Source: Deinandra increscens subsp. villosa
Lineage: Eukaryota; Streptophyta; Magnoliopsida; Asterales; Asteraceae
Assembly: GCA_039602395.1 (NCBI GenBank)
Contig: JBCNJP010000010.1
Location: 36,916,590 to 36,980,589, forward strand
DNA length: 64,000 nucleotides
Direction of reading: 5' to 3'
Shown here: piece by piece, positions 43,501-55,660 of the stretch
How the letters are laid out: every line of letters begins with the position of its first letter
Numbering within the stretch: the stretch's first letter is position 1
Notes under the pieces: generated by a model
What the model was told of the DNA's origin: nothing
The model's database searches: none
The model's input: the letters and a program-made list of their open reading frames with translations, nothing else
Program-made: the position numbers and the translations under genes

Positions 43501-43595
43501 GGTATTAATACTCGAAAATTCTTCCGGTATGCGATAACTTGCAAATCGGTAAATCGTGAAAGTTCAAAATGGGTCGGGTTTCTCAATCGGAGAAA

Positions 43596-45959
43596 GTTAA
43601 AAGAGTTTTACCAAACCAACACATTTGACATTTGAAACCAATCATAGAGTCGACATAAGGGATTTCATCGAGGGTAGAAATATATTCTCGATTACTGAAT
43701 CAATTATATCGGCACCAAAATCTTTACCCGACCGCAAGAGTTAGGTTTAGAATGGTGACTAAGGCGAATAGACTGTGATATAACCGATGATCAGAGACAT
43801 AACCCATAGACACACACACCGATCTTGGTCTGACTCCTAATGCACCCTAAAGGAATTACCGATGCTTATATATAGGGTGTACCACAACTAAACCACCACA
43901 TCTTTAATACCTTTAGGGAGTACTGTTTATCTTCGGAGAACGTCCTATTCTATACCACCGATATCAGACAACCGAGCTTGATACAACAACATAGGGCGAT
44001 CAACATAGTGATAAATCTGAGGAATACACCATAACCATAATCAACCAAGAGACTAACCAAAGGTAAAGGACCATAGTCTCCCCTACTTTAGGGGCGAGAC
44101 AGGGGGTTTAGGAGACTCAGGTGAGTAATGGATGCAACATGGATTTCTTCAAAATATCCCAACTCAATCACATAGATTCACATAGATTCACATAGAATAA
44201 ACCAACACTAAAATCGATAATAATGGATAAACAAAGATGTGGAGCCATAGACATCTTATCCAAACAAGGCGTCAAGTTTTGGCAAACTAGATGGGTAGCG
44301 ACCCACATCCGGTTTACCATACAAGACACGATACCTAGACAGAATCCGAATCAACCCTCGCTGAAACCTAAGACCTATACCCCACAACCCATATCGATCA
44401 TATGCTAAGCTAGCATCACACACAATCATCGGTAGTAGCGCGTATGAGTCTCTGATTTAGTAAGAGTAGGTAATGATCAACACTCGAATGAACGATACGC
44501 AACCGTAAAATTCAAGTGATGAGCACAAAAAGGGCTTAAAGCAAATGATACTAAAGGAAACTGAGTACCACGAACTACACGGAAAACCACACATTGGATG
44601 TCAGGAGCTGGTTAGCACTCGCTCGGGTGTCACGACTAGCGTAATCTGAATAGTACATTTCAGAACAACACGACTCCTTTGACTTGGAATGAACCGCATG
44701 ATTCGTGGTGTATGAATTCGATGACATGAATTAAATTACATGATTCGAGGCGCATGAATTCGATTACCAAAATCGGATAACACGTCTCGAAATACATGTA
44801 TCGTTAACATGAACCAAACGACATGTCTCGAAATGCATGTACCGATCACATGAACCGAACGACATGCTTCGAAATACATGTATTGATAACATGAATCGAA
44901 CAGCAGGACTCGAAATTCATGTACCCGATGATATAAACCGGATAGCATGACTCGAATTACATGAGCCCGATAAGATGAATCAAATAACAAGACTTAAAAT
45001 GCATGAGCCTAATAGCATGAATCGAATATCATGACTCGAGATACATGAGCCCGATAACATGAACGGAATAGCGTGGCTCGAAGTACATGAGTCCGATAAC
45101 GTAACTCGACTATCATGGTTCGAAATACATGAACTCAATAACATGGACTGAAAACATAACTTAAAATGCGAGAATCCTGATAACATAAATCGAATAACAT
45201 AACTTGAAATGAGAGAAATCTAATAACATAAATCAAATACCATAACTTGAAATGCGGGCAATCTGATAACATAAATCGAATACCATAACTTGAAATGCGA
45301 GCAATCTGATAACATAAATCGAATACCATAACTTGAAATGCGAGCAATCTGATAACACAACATATCTTGAAATGAAGAATAACTTGATTAGTAGTGATTA
45401 CCGATCACATCCACCCATAGTACCCTTCAGATGAGGCCAAAGATTTAGAATTAAATGATACAGTCGATGAAATAGATTGACAAACCAACAAACGATCACA
45501 TAACGATAGTGTGAAGAAAGACTATACCACAACTGAAACAATCATCAAGGTCACGCAACAAATGAGAGCCGAATCGATGGATCAAACCCGTGAAATGATG
45601 AACACCGAGTCTGAAATTAGACTCGTGAGTTAAAGATAAAGCAAAGCCAGGCATATCTGGGGCAGAAACGACATGGATTGATCCCAAGAACCGACTATTG
45701 AGTAATTCAAGAGCCGAATTCACGAACTTAACAAGTTGAAACACCCTGGAAGTTCTGGTCTGAATACAAGCGAGTTTCCCACGATATAGATCAAGGATGA
45801 GAAATGAGCAAACTCATATATCACCTATGAGGGCGATCACAAACTTGGGAAAGGGACGCGAAGTGACGGTTGAAACATGAAGTTCGGAACCAGACACTAT
45901 CGCGAATAAGGTACAAACAAAAACTGGGGCGTATGAAGGGCACAAAATGAGGAGGGTTA
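43596..45959. other. Unassigned non-coding sequence with a minisatellite
   Basis: No conserved domain on either strand. It lies between inverted LTR-G and LTR-T copy 2. The tandem array at 44655-45370 accounts for the ORFs there. The rest may be internal sequence of a gypsy element, but no motif proves it. Confidence 0.45.
44655..45370. repeat. 43-bp minisatellite
   Basis: Units of the form CGAATACCATAACTTGAAATGC plus AATCTGATAACATAAAT repeat every 43 bases. Unit starts at 45241, 45284 and 45327 are exact. Copies toward 44655 are increasingly diverged (ATGACTCGAAATACATGAGCCCGATAACATGAA type). About 16 units. Confidence 0.9.
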
Positions 45960-48900
45960 TGTGACAACTGCAACTTCCCAAGTTAACTCCGTTAAGTTAT
46001 TCCGTTAGTCCCGTTAGCGAAACCAAGACCCGTTATTTGAATGATTTCGTATTTATTTATGTTTACTTGCTAATTGACTTTAGTAACTTGTTTCGTGAAC
46101 TTATTTCGTGACCTTATGTGTTAGTTGTGAAAATTTGCATTTTTATGTGAAACCGGGCTTTGTGTGTAAATTTGAAATTTTATGTCTAAATGTTAAATTT
46201 ATGTATCCCGACTAAACATTGCATGTTAAACAAGTTAAAAACACTTAGAAAACATTTTTAAGGTTTTACCTTTCAAGTTTTTAGTAAAAACCCATTTAAA
46301 AGTGAGTTTTATACCCTTATGCTTAAAATGGAACTAGAGGGGTCAAATGTGTAATTTTACAAACTTAAAATTCTGCCCTAAGACTCCCCTCCCCCTCCCT
46401 TTCACGTTCATTTTTCCCCTCCCCATCTTCTTCCTTACGGTTCTTCATCCACACACACACACCCCTTCAAATTTTTGGGTTTCACCTCAAATCAAGCAAG
46501 AAATTGGGTTTGTGAGCTCAAGTAAACTTCAAGGAAGCTAGGGGAAGCTCCATTTCTGCATCACCATCATCATCCGCCCTTTTTTTCCCCCATCTCTTGT
46601 AAGCCCTAAAATCTCTAACATGAAATTGGTTGATTCCATGTGTTAATCTTGTGTTTATGTGTTATTTGGTGTGTGAAATCACTCTTGAATCATGTTTTAT
46701 GTTAAGGAAAATAAGTTTATGAGTTTGGACAGATTTGAGATGCTATCATGGCTGTGATTTTCATGTGGTTAGATGATTAGATGTGTTCTTGAAGAATTTG
46801 GGTATATGGGTACTTGAAATGGAAGAATACATGCTTGTATGCTAGTCACATGTTCACATTTTGCTATGATTTTGATATGAACTTGTTTAGGACAGAAATT
46901 ACATGTTAACATGATTACAAACTTGTTAGTAGGTGTTAAATGATCAATTGAATGCTAAAACTCAAAAACCATAACTTTTGCAAACTTGAAATTTCTAACA
47001 GCTTTGACCAGAATTTTGGGTCAACTTACAGCAGCCATAACTTACTCAATTTTGCTCGAAACTGATTGATTCTTTTTCCATAGTAAATTAGGATGTCTTA
47101 GCTTTACAACGGCTACTCGCACACTTTCTAAAACCTTCGTTTGGTCATCCAAAACACTGCTGCAACTTAGGTGTGCAGTGCTGTATTTTTCTGTGAAAAG
47201 TAGACTTTGCTTTTTGGTTGAGCATGATAACCTTGTTTTAATGAGGGTTTTGTTGAATGAAAATTAGTTTTATATAATAAAAGTAAGATCTGGAAGGTTT
47301 CATGTTCAAACTCTAAGTTTTGAATGAGTTATGCAAATTTTAAACCTACTTTGACTATTTTGCAAAAAGCTAAAATTTCCAACTTCCGATGCGCATAACT
47401 TTCTCAATACTTATCCGATTAAGTTGATTCTTTTTGCAACATTCCCTAAATGTCGAGTAGTTAGTGCCTGCCAAATTTTAGGAGTTAACTCCAAGAAATG
47501 AGCAATTTAGCTATGTCACCAAATGGTGTGTTAATGTTTGACAAAAGTGATTTTTAGCCAACTTCGTACGCGCATAACTTCCCCAATTCTTAACCTTTTT
47601 AGCTGACTATTTTTGCAACATGTTCTAAATGTTGGGAAGCATATGTCGGTAAAATTTTAGAACCTAACTCCAAGTATGGAGCAAATTAGGCGTATTCCCA
47701 AACGGTGTGTTAGTGACAATAATGTTGATTTTTGCAAACTTCCAACGTGCATAACTTTCTCATTTCTTAACCTTTTTACTTGATTCTTTTTGCAACAAGT
47801 CCTAATTGATATGTAGTATATGCCTGTAATATTTAAAGATTTAATTCCAATTATTGGGGATTTTAGCTATGTAACTAGTTAAATGCTTGAAGTTTGACTT
47901 TCTAGGTCCACTTTGACTTAAGTTGCAATTTCTTGATTTCCTCTCAATTGGGACTCGTATGTGCATTATGTGACCTGTATGATTGTATGAAACATGTTTA
48001 GGTGCTTATATGTTACCTTTCGACCTAGTGACACCTTCTAATTTGACTAGGCCATATTTACCCGAATAGGTTGACTTTGACCAACCGGTTGAACCAAGTG
48101 CTGAGCACCAGTGCACCCTAAGGTGAGTTCACTTACTATTATTGTTATATCCAGTTTTAGGATGATAACGCACAGATAGTTGCATCTGGTAAAGGATGGC
48201 AACCCAACGGTAAAGGTATTTCTTTACTTGAGTAACTTTCCGACAAAATATCATATGTTGCACTGAATTGCTTTTATTAAAAAGTCCTTACATTCGAGCC
48301 GTTAATATACAGTAGCGAGGTAATGTTGAGTAGTACTACTGGGGATTGACACCCCCGCTCAGCGGTGCACGGGATGCACCCTCCCGAATGGCGGTCGGAC
48401 TGAGATCAATGTTAGCCTAACCACCGTGATCCGGATAGACACGGGAAGGCAAGATTCATAGGTACCCTCTATCAAAACGTTTTCAGCTTCGGTTACGAAC
48501 AATTCAGGTGGACATAACTATAGGCTAGCTACCTACGATATGGAATTTTATTGGTCCTATGATTAATGATTGTGTTTTACCTTTCTTTATTCATACATTG
48601 GGTCTACATGTGACGTGTAGACCGCTTTAGTGAACTCACCAGCCTTGGCTGACACTTGATTGTTGAATGCTTTTCAGGTTGCTTGGAGGATCATGGATGG
48701 CACGGGCATTGGCAATACTTACCTTTTGTAAAACCCTTTTGGAGATTGTATTTCAGATACTTTAGTAATCACTTTTACTAAACAACAACCTTGTAAACTT
48801 TTAATGTTTCCGCTGACTTTGTGAAATGTAAACTCCGATTTATTAAATGAAATACATGACTGGTTTACCCCTTTAACTATGGCTTGGTTGTAACTAAAGA

Positions 48901-48967
48901 CTTGGATCCTGGTCTGGATCACACCCCACACGGTTATACTCCGTTAGTGGAAATTGGGGGTGTGAGA
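45960..48967 (+). repeat. LTR-T copy 2, 5' LTR (3008 bp)
   Basis: TGTGACAACTGCAAC...GGGGGTGTGAGA, followed by a primer site. It parallels copy 1 throughout. It has one more of the tandem GCATAACTT...TTTTTGCAAC units (four versus three, spaced about 180 bp), which roughly explains the 161-bp length difference. Confidence 0.93.
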
Positions 48968-48970
48968 GAT

Positions 48971-48982
48971 TGGTATCAGAGC
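48971..48982 (+). promoter_or_regulatory. Primer-binding site of element T2
   Basis: TGGTATCAGAGC, three bases past the LTR. Confidence 0.93.
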
Positions 48983-49249
48983 CCTTGGTTACAGCGAACC
49001 AGAACATTTCAAAAAGTATTTTCTGAACTGTAACTGTTTTTGAAAGCTTTGGTTACAACTTCTTCCCAAAAGTATTGCTACGCGTGCCAAAGACGATCCT
49101 CACCAAATTCACTTGGTTTGTGTCTGTTTTGGACTTGCATTCTTGATGTAAACAATAGGTTAACTGTAATGTGAAAAGTCTGAAATCTATGTTTAGCCTT
49201 GTTATATGTTTTCACACTTGGTTATGGAAAATTTTGCCTTAGCAATTTC

Positions 49250-49500
49250 GAGTTTGTACTTGGCGATTTGGGACAACACTTGGCGACCTTGCCAGCGTGC
49301 TTGGCGACCTCGGTTTGTGCTTGGCGACCTCGCCATTGTACTTGGCGATCTCGGGTTGCCTTTGGCGATCTCGGACTTTGCCTTAGCGACCTGAAATTTT
49401 CTCTTTGGCGATCTCGCCACCCCCCTCCATTCTTGGCGATCTCGCCAACAGCAACCACCAGAAACTTGTTCCTTGCAATCTGAATTACACTTAGCGATTA
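49250..49500 (+). repeat. Leader motif array, TTGGCGAYCTCGCC
   Basis: About ten imperfect copies of TTGGCGACCTCG or TTGGCGATCTCG at roughly 20-30-base spacing, between the primer site and the gap. The ORFs here on both strands (LGDLGQHLATLP type) are products of the repeat and are not called as genes. Confidence 0.85.
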
Positions 49501-49647
49501 GGTGGGTCGATTATTATGGCCACTAACTTAATAAGTATTTGCCTGAATATTTTATTCGTCTAAATGTGAAATCTCATGTAAGTTGTGTTCGTATGTGAAT
49601 CGGTGAAACATTTCATAGGAATATCTTGGATGTTCCAACACTTAGCA

Positions 49648-50147
49648 NNNNNNNNNNNNNNNNNNNNNNNNNNNNNNNNNNNNNNNNNNNNNNNNNNNNN
49701 NNNNNNNNNNNNNNNNNNNNNNNNNNNNNNNNNNNNNNNNNNNNNNNNNNNNNNNNNNNNNNNNNNNNNNNNNNNNNNNNNNNNNNNNNNNNNNNNNNNN
49801 NNNNNNNNNNNNNNNNNNNNNNNNNNNNNNNNNNNNNNNNNNNNNNNNNNNNNNNNNNNNNNNNNNNNNNNNNNNNNNNNNNNNNNNNNNNNNNNNNNNN
49901 NNNNNNNNNNNNNNNNNNNNNNNNNNNNNNNNNNNNNNNNNNNNNNNNNNNNNNNNNNNNNNNNNNNNNNNNNNNNNNNNNNNNNNNNNNNNNNNNNNNN
50001 NNNNNNNNNNNNNNNNNNNNNNNNNNNNNNNNNNNNNNNNNNNNNNNNNNNNNNNNNNNNNNNNNNNNNNNNNNNNNNNNNNNNNNNNNNNNNNNNNNNN
50101 NNNNNNNNNNNNNNNNNNNNNNNNNNNNNNNNNNNNNNNNNNNNNNN
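49648..50147. other. Assembly gap (500 N)
   Basis: Exactly 500 N. The rest of element T2 probably lies here or has been lost. Confidence 0.99.
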
Positions 50148-50153
50148 CCTTTC

Positions 50154-50456
50154 TGTAAGTACACAGAATGATCTTACTACTGCATGATTCGATCAAACAT
50201 GACGAACATGATGTAAATAAAGCGTTGCTTTATTGATTTCACTAAGAGATATTACAATGGATTCTAGAGAGAGAGACACACTCAATTACACACAGTTAAG
50301 ATGACAGAAGTGATAGAAGTTCTTAACTCTAACCAAATCAACCTATTTATAGGTGACTTCATTCTGTCCAACGAACCATCTAGCGAATCATTTGGTTCGC
50401 TGGCTCGGACCATGGTTCGTTGACCTTAAACGACTATAGCTAGGAAATGTCAAACA
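50154..50456 (-). repeat. Copia LTR related to Copia-A, minus strand
   Basis: The reverse complement ends CATGCAGTAGTAAGATCAT...TTACA like the Copia-A LTR. It has a CTATAAATAGG TATA region and AGAGAGAGA leader. Instead of GGTACG words it carries CGAACCA/GGTTCG words upstream of TATA. The far boundary (near 50456) is uncertain. The flank has no primer site. Confidence 0.75.
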
Positions 50457-51673
50457 CTTAGGAACTCATCCCTACTAAGCATACCTATAATATATATATA
50501 TATATGTATATATATATGTACGTATATACATACACGCCTTCTTGTGCTGTATTTACTTATTCTTCATAAATCCTTGATTTATTCGCCTACTCTTACGATT
50601 AGTTTCAAAATCTTGTCTCTTCGTAGGAAGCAAGTCATTTGGGAAACGAACGACATGCTACACAACGAAGAGCACATCCTTCGCCTTTCGTGGGCTAAAC
50701 TTCCTTCATAAAATAGTTCCTCCCTTCAGACGACTCGTGCAATTCTTTCTATTTTCACGTGTTCTTCCATTCCTTTCCTTCGAGACGGTAAGGCAAATCA
50801 TTAAACATGGGGAGCCTACCTGAAAATCCTCCATGCCCTTTCGACGCTCTAAAATTGATGACTACACGATGATGAAGGAGAAGAAATTCCCAACCATCAG
50901 ATGAGAAACGGACGACGCCAACCCTACCAAGACACGGATAGCTTAACAAACTCGGAAGTAACCGACGAAGACTAAAAACCCAAAATCTCACCGCTAGACT
51001 TCTCCAACTCATTTAGGAAATCCTTAAAATTTTTATAATGTGCAAACTTCCATTCCTACTCGATTATGACACATTTTAACCTTATAACATAACTTCAACA
51101 ATTTCGTACGAATTATGTTTTCCCTCCTTGCACCTATCAAGGGGGAGCACCTCTATTTGTTTATGTTTTTCTTTTCGTTTAAACTCTTCTTTACTTCTGT
51201 CTTTTTCTAAATAAAAATAAATGAATGCTCAAAAGAGACACGTGTCACTATCTATATCCCTCTTCAAAAAGTTGACTTTCACTTCCTTATGAAAAGAAAT
51301 GATCCCCATCAAATCACTCTTTTAAATGACAAAAGGCATATCAGGAAACAAATCTTTATGAGTTAAGGCACCCAAAAGAGGTAATAATAACTCTAAATAG
51401 GAGAATGATGAAAATAAGAGTTAATTCCCTCTCATAAACCATCTCAACTACCTCTACCAAGGGTCTAAGCAGCCGACAAAACCCAAAAGTCTCACTGACA
51501 AATCTCCAGACCCCTGAACTCTTCCCGATTACAAATAGATGGATTTCACTCTCATATCTTCTCATCTAAATCCCTATCCAAACAAGTGCTTGTAAAAAAA
51601 ATGGAACTTCAAGCACTTATAGAAAGCCAAGCATTCCAAATTCCACTCCACGTCACCCACAATCTTTGCAAGA
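50457..51673. other. No recognisable gene; AT microsatellite
   Basis: A TATATATA/ACATAC microsatellite occupies about 50488-50535. An 85-codon ORF on the minus strand (50755-51012) has no recognised domain. Otherwise nothing supportable. Confidence 0.5.
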
Positions 51674-52295
51674 ATGATGAGGTTCTTGCAAACCTGCACC
51701 ATTGGTCTTGCTCTAACCCTATTCACTCCCTTCTGTTATGAATTTCTCATGGAATTCTGGGTCAATGCCAGGTCTGACCCCAATCTACCTGGAAGCTCAA
51801 TCAGAACTCAAGTGAACCATCTCTCCTTTGATGTCACTAAAGACTCCATCCGCTCTGCTCTCTATCTAAATGACAAAAATGGAGCCACTCACTTCAACAG
51901 GGCCTAAGTCATTGAAACATTCATTAACATTGGGTATGCTGGAGAATTTATTTGAAGACTAAGCTAACAGATTCCACCTCCCTATTGAAGAAAGAGTTAT
52001 TCTATATCCCCGATTTGTGACAAGCATAATATATCAGGCCAAGAAATGGGAGGGAATTCCTCATGAATTTCAAACCCAACTCCTACCATCTCAAAGATAT
52101 CGTGGCCTTCATCTCACTAGTCTTCCAAATGATATAATAGAGGAAGAAGATGAGGGCCTAAGACCCATTTCTCATAACAACATTCCTCTCCCACTCGAAG
52201 CCAGAGCACATCCACCTGTGCCCACCAGAATAATCCAACCCTGTACTTGTAGAATTGCATGCACTCACTTAAACTTTATGAAGCTTCGATGTTGA
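51674..52295 (+). pseudogene. Fragment of FW...PRF-type extra ORF
   Basis: 51674-51907 reads MEFWVNARSDPNLPGSS, then HLSFDVTKDSIRSALYLNDK. After stops and a frame change, YPRFVTSIIYQAKKW follows from about 51999. These parallel VREFWGTARV, IRQGLN and TPRFVQM of the ORF at 31802. It is probably a relict of the same family from another element. The 3' end becomes Pro-rich and unrelated. Confidence 0.55.
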
Positions 52296-52499
52296 CACAT
52301 AAGAGATGAAGAGGGAATTAATTTGTAAAGAATGAATTAGGGCTTTTGCAAGAAGGATGGAGAAGACCGGCTCGTTGAGTCAATTGGTGCTTGTCGAGAG
52401 AAGAGATTTTGAGAGGGAATATATTTTTTTGGAGGCGGGGAGATGAAAATTTAGGGTAAGAGTAGTAGAGAGAGGAGAAGGAATGATAAATTTGGGGAA

Positions 52500-52733
52500 A
52501 AATAGTGGGAGCAAAAAAAATATAAAATGACAGTTTCCAAATGACGCGCATATTTTTAAATGTACTCCGTTTTTTTATTTATGACAGAAACTTTATGACG
52601 CGCAATAATGCGCGTCATCTAGCCTTAGGATTTTCCAATTCTTGGCAGTTTTTTTATGACACGTACTTTTGCGCGTCATTAAAAACTGTGCATCATCGTT
52701 CGTGCGTCAAGAAAGGCCCTGTTTCTAGTAGTG
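52500..52733. mobile_element. Right end of a CACTA transposon
   Basis: The sequence ends TTTCTAGTAGTG at 52722-52733, the complement of the CACTACTAGAAA terminus. Subterminal ATGACGCGC/GCGCGTCAT words in both orientations occur at 52540-52680, as expected for CACTA elements. No matching left end was found, so it may lie in the gap or be lost. Confidence 0.8.
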
Positions 52734-53046
52734 TGCTCTTCTCAGGTCCTTAGGCGGCGTGGCTAGGAAGCACTTGCTAGGTGATGCATATTCATACATA
52801 ACATTTGATGTCTTTTGAACTGTTATTCTAATGCCTATGTGCATCCATAACTTTTAAACTTGTTCGGTTTAACTTACGCTTCTGTAACTAATACATGTTT
52901 TGTTAAACATTTATGGACTTAAAAACTCTGATTTACATCGGTTACTTACACATATAGTATGTGCTGTGTGTCTGATGACTAAGATCCTGGTCGGTCATGC
53001 TCCTAACACGGTGAAACTCCGCAGGTGGATTTTTGGGGGTGTGACA
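52734..53046 (+). repeat. 3' end of a gypsy LTR (LTR-K relative)
   Basis: CTTCTCAGGTCCTTAGG matches 57990-58008 in LTR-K. It ends TTTTGGGGGTGTGACA and is followed by a primer site. Its left part is replaced by the CACTA end. Confidence 0.8.
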
Positions 53047-53049
53047 TAT

Positions 53050-53062
53050 TGGTATCAAAGCC
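53050..53062 (+). promoter_or_regulatory. Primer-binding site, gypsy element K
   Basis: TGGTATCAAAGCC, the initiator-Met primer site with one G-to-A change. Confidence 0.85.
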
Positions 53063-53194
53063 ATCAGTTATAGAGAATTTAGGACTTGCAATAGGTCCAA
53101 CTATGGCTAGAGTGAGTTAAACACACACTGTAGACACACATATACATGATTGGCCTCTCTCACTCTCTTTATACATGATTGGCCTCTGTCACTC

Positions 53195-53198
53195 TCTT

Positions 53199-53229
<31 letters not shown>

Positions 53230-53245
53230 GTGTGTAGATGTATAT
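53195..53245. repeat. TA microsatellite
   Basis: TATATATATA...CATATATATATATGTGTG. Confidence 0.9.
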
Positions 53246-53649
53246 ACATATCTGGTGATTGTTCTAAAGGACCGACAACTCTTAACGAGGCTAGAGTTAC
53301 TGTGTAGAAAAATTTATCGGGAATGCCAGGAGGGGAGGTCCTGAGGATCATTCAGTAAAGGTCCCTGCTGGAGAGCCGGAGCGCGATGCCGAATTTGTTG
53401 TTTTCGGCCATCATTGTAGTCTGTTTATCGTGTTTCTATCTGTGCTACTTGTCTGAAGTTGTGTCTTAATCCATTCTCACATGTAAAAATTGGAACATCA
53501 ATTTAAATGAATGAAATTACAAGCCAGTTGCGACTTTATTTTATTTGAAATTGTTGATAAATTTGTTATGTGTTGCTTTCGCTATTTGATTATTTATTTT
53601 ATACATGAATGATAAACACCACGATATTAATCTTTTTTTTGTATTATGA

Positions 53650-54609
53650 ATGAAAGATAACGTTTGGACGTGGGCGTGGTCGTGGAGGAGGTATCTACAT
53701 GACGACGTAAGAGCTTCATATAGTTATCGGTCAAAGTGTTGTGGCGGCACTGGCTGTACACGCTTAAGCCACAATGCTTGCACTTACAAGATGTTTATGG
53801 AATGTAAACCCCACTCATTCAATGGAGCTGAATGGGTGGTTGGTTTATTGAGGTGGATGGAGAAATCTGAATCAGTGTTTGAAATGTGCAACTATCCAGT
53901 AGAGTATCGAGTGAAGTATACCACGGGAAATTTTCAGGGAGTGGAATTAACATGGTCGAATACTCAATATCAAATTCTGGGATTGGCAGTTGGAAAGGCA
54001 CTACCATGGGCTGAGTTTACATACATGCTAGTGGAGAAATATTGTCCATGGATGGAAGTCAGGAAACTTGAGGTAGAATTTGGAAATCTAAAAATGGAAG
54101 GATCAGAAATTGAGGCGTATAACATTCGATAAAATGAATTGGCCCTGCTGTGTCCCACAATGGTTTATCCTACTTAAAGAAGAGTTGAGTTGTTCTTTGA
54201 TGGTTTGGCACCACAAATTCAAAGTCTGGTGATTTCTAGCAATCCCACGAACAATAGAGACACGATTCATCTTGCTCACAAGCTGACTGAACAAGCTGTC
54301 CAGCAAGGGATACTACCACCTCGAAAGACATTATGTAGTTCAGCAGACAACAAGAGGAACTGGGATGGTGCTGGTAGCAGCAGGAAGATTGCCAACAGTA
54401 AGGGAAAGCAGAGCAACCAGGGTTCGAGTGGTTCAGCCTGTGGATATCAGGGAAATCTACGCAAGTGTGCCAGGTGTGGTTTTCACCATATGGGAAACTG
54501 TAACAGCATAAAGTGCAACAAGTCCGGTAAAGGTGGGCATATGGCAAAAATTTACGGGAACAAGGTACGGAAGGGTCAAGGAAACAAAGGGAGTCAGAAC
54601 TACCATTAA
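53650..54609 (+). pseudogene. Gypsy element K gag remnant
   Basis: 53650-54132 contains the retrotransposon gag core: WMEKSESVFEMCNYP, RVKYTTGNFQGVELTWSN, ALPWAEFTYMLVEKYCPW, LEVEFGNLKMEG. After two stops, 54190-54609 continues (RVELFFDGLAPQIQSLVIS...). It ends in a degenerate knuckle region with CARCGFHHMGNC and CNKSGKGGHMAK, the latter lacking its last cysteine. The order is typical of Tekay/Del gag. Upstream 53063-53640 holds no gene. Confidence 0.82.
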
Positions 54610-54686
54610 GAGAGGCTATCCAATACGAAAGGGAAATGGAAACGACTACAACAACGATGGGAACGGCCATGCTCAAGTGTATGTGA

Positions 54687-54905
54687 TTGGGGCAGGAAGG
54701 GCGTAAAGTGGTGCCGGCAACATTAATGGTAAGTTTCTCTCCTAATGATTATTTCGTTTCAATGATATTTGCTAGCAGTACCGACAGAAGTTTTCCATCA
54801 AGTAAGTGTAGTAAAATGATAAATGTTGTAGGGAGCCCATTAGAAGCTAAGTATTCTATAGAACTTGCGAGTTGTAAATTGGTCAACAGATATAATATTG
54901 TCTAA
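54687..54905 (+). pseudogene. Gypsy element K protease, catalytic site lost
   Basis: The reading SMIFASSTDRSFPSSKC aligns with the family pattern LFDSGADRSF. The catalytic Asp is replaced by Ala and the Gly by Ser, so it would be inactive. The downstream AKYSIELASCKLV resembles the usual protease tail. Confidence 0.72.
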
Positions 54906-55153
54906 AATTGTGTTTTGAAGTTATCTGGTCACAAGCTGAGGGTTGATTCATTGCCTACGAATTTGGGGAACCTGACGCCATCATCAGAATGAATTGGTTA
55001 TCCCAGCATCATGCGGTGATCGTGTGCCAAGAGAAGAGGGTGCGAATCCCTCTTCCATAAGAAGAAGTATTATCGGTTCATGACAAAAGGAGTGAATCCG
55101 TGGTCGGGTTATTTCTTTTATTAAAAGCATAAAAGCGTTTGTGAAAGGGAGAT

Positions 55154-55660
55154 GTGGCTATTTTAGCTTATGTTGTTGAGAGACGGTTGAAGTGTCGCGC
55201 ATTAAAGATATTCCAGTCGTTCGTGACTAACCCGATGTGTTTTTCCAAAGACTTGTCGGACCTTCCTCCGCATAGGCAGATAGAGTGTCAAATTGATTTG
55301 GCACCCGGGGTGTCGTCGATTGCCCGTGCGCCTTTTCTACTCACGCCAAATGAGCTTCAGGAGTTGCATACCAATTGCAGGATTTACTAGAAAAGGGTTT
55401 TATTAGACCTAGCTCATCGCTCTGGGAGCGCCTGTTTTGTTCGTCAAGAAGAAGGATGACACTTTTCACATGTACATCGATTACTGGGAATTGAATAGGG
55501 TTTGCGTGAAGAATCGGTATCATCTACCGCGTATTAATGGTTTATTCGATCGGCTTTACGGATCAAGTTATTATATGAAGATCGATTTAAGATATGGGTA
55601 TCATCAACTAAGAGTACGAGAAGAAGATATTTCAAATTGTGCTTTCAAAACTCGCTATGT
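55154..55660 (+). pseudogene. Gypsy element K RT, N-terminal part only
   Basis: 55154-55390 has DLSDLPPHRQIECQIDLAPG and ARAPFLLTPNELQELH. A frameshifted stretch follows. 55437-55660 then reads [57 protein letters not shown] and stops at FKTRY, where LTR-K begins. RT fingers and part of the palm are recognisable, with several conserved positions changed. The catalytic YxDD segment, RNase H and integrase are absent. Confidence 0.85.

Larger units (their letters stand above)
37815..43595 (-). mobile_element. LTR-G, inverted copy
   Basis: TGTCACACCCCAACCAACGG at 37815 is the complement of the LTR end. Outside the insertion at 38021-41104 it parallels 5281-5395 plus 22475-28481 in reverse. No primer site lies beyond 37815, so it is a solo or 3' LTR or a fragment. 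It lacks the Copia-A and LTR-H insertions, which makes it a natural empty-site reference. Its own hairpin pair is at 42951-43013. Confidence 0.88.

Noticed and set aside
44736..45347. Three minus-strand ORFs rich in Ile, Ser and Cys
   Set aside because: They translate the 43-bp minisatellite, whose period is not a multiple of three.
49199..49483. Overlapping ORFs of 62-94 codons on both strands
   Set aside because: They are by-products of the TTGGCGAYCTCG repeat array. All share repeat-derived residues.
49585..50196. Long ORFs across 49585-50196 in several frames
   Set aside because: They are open only because N codons cannot be stops.
54236..54676. 146-codon minus-strand ORF
   Set aside because: Antisense to the gypsy K gag C-terminus, with no independent motif.
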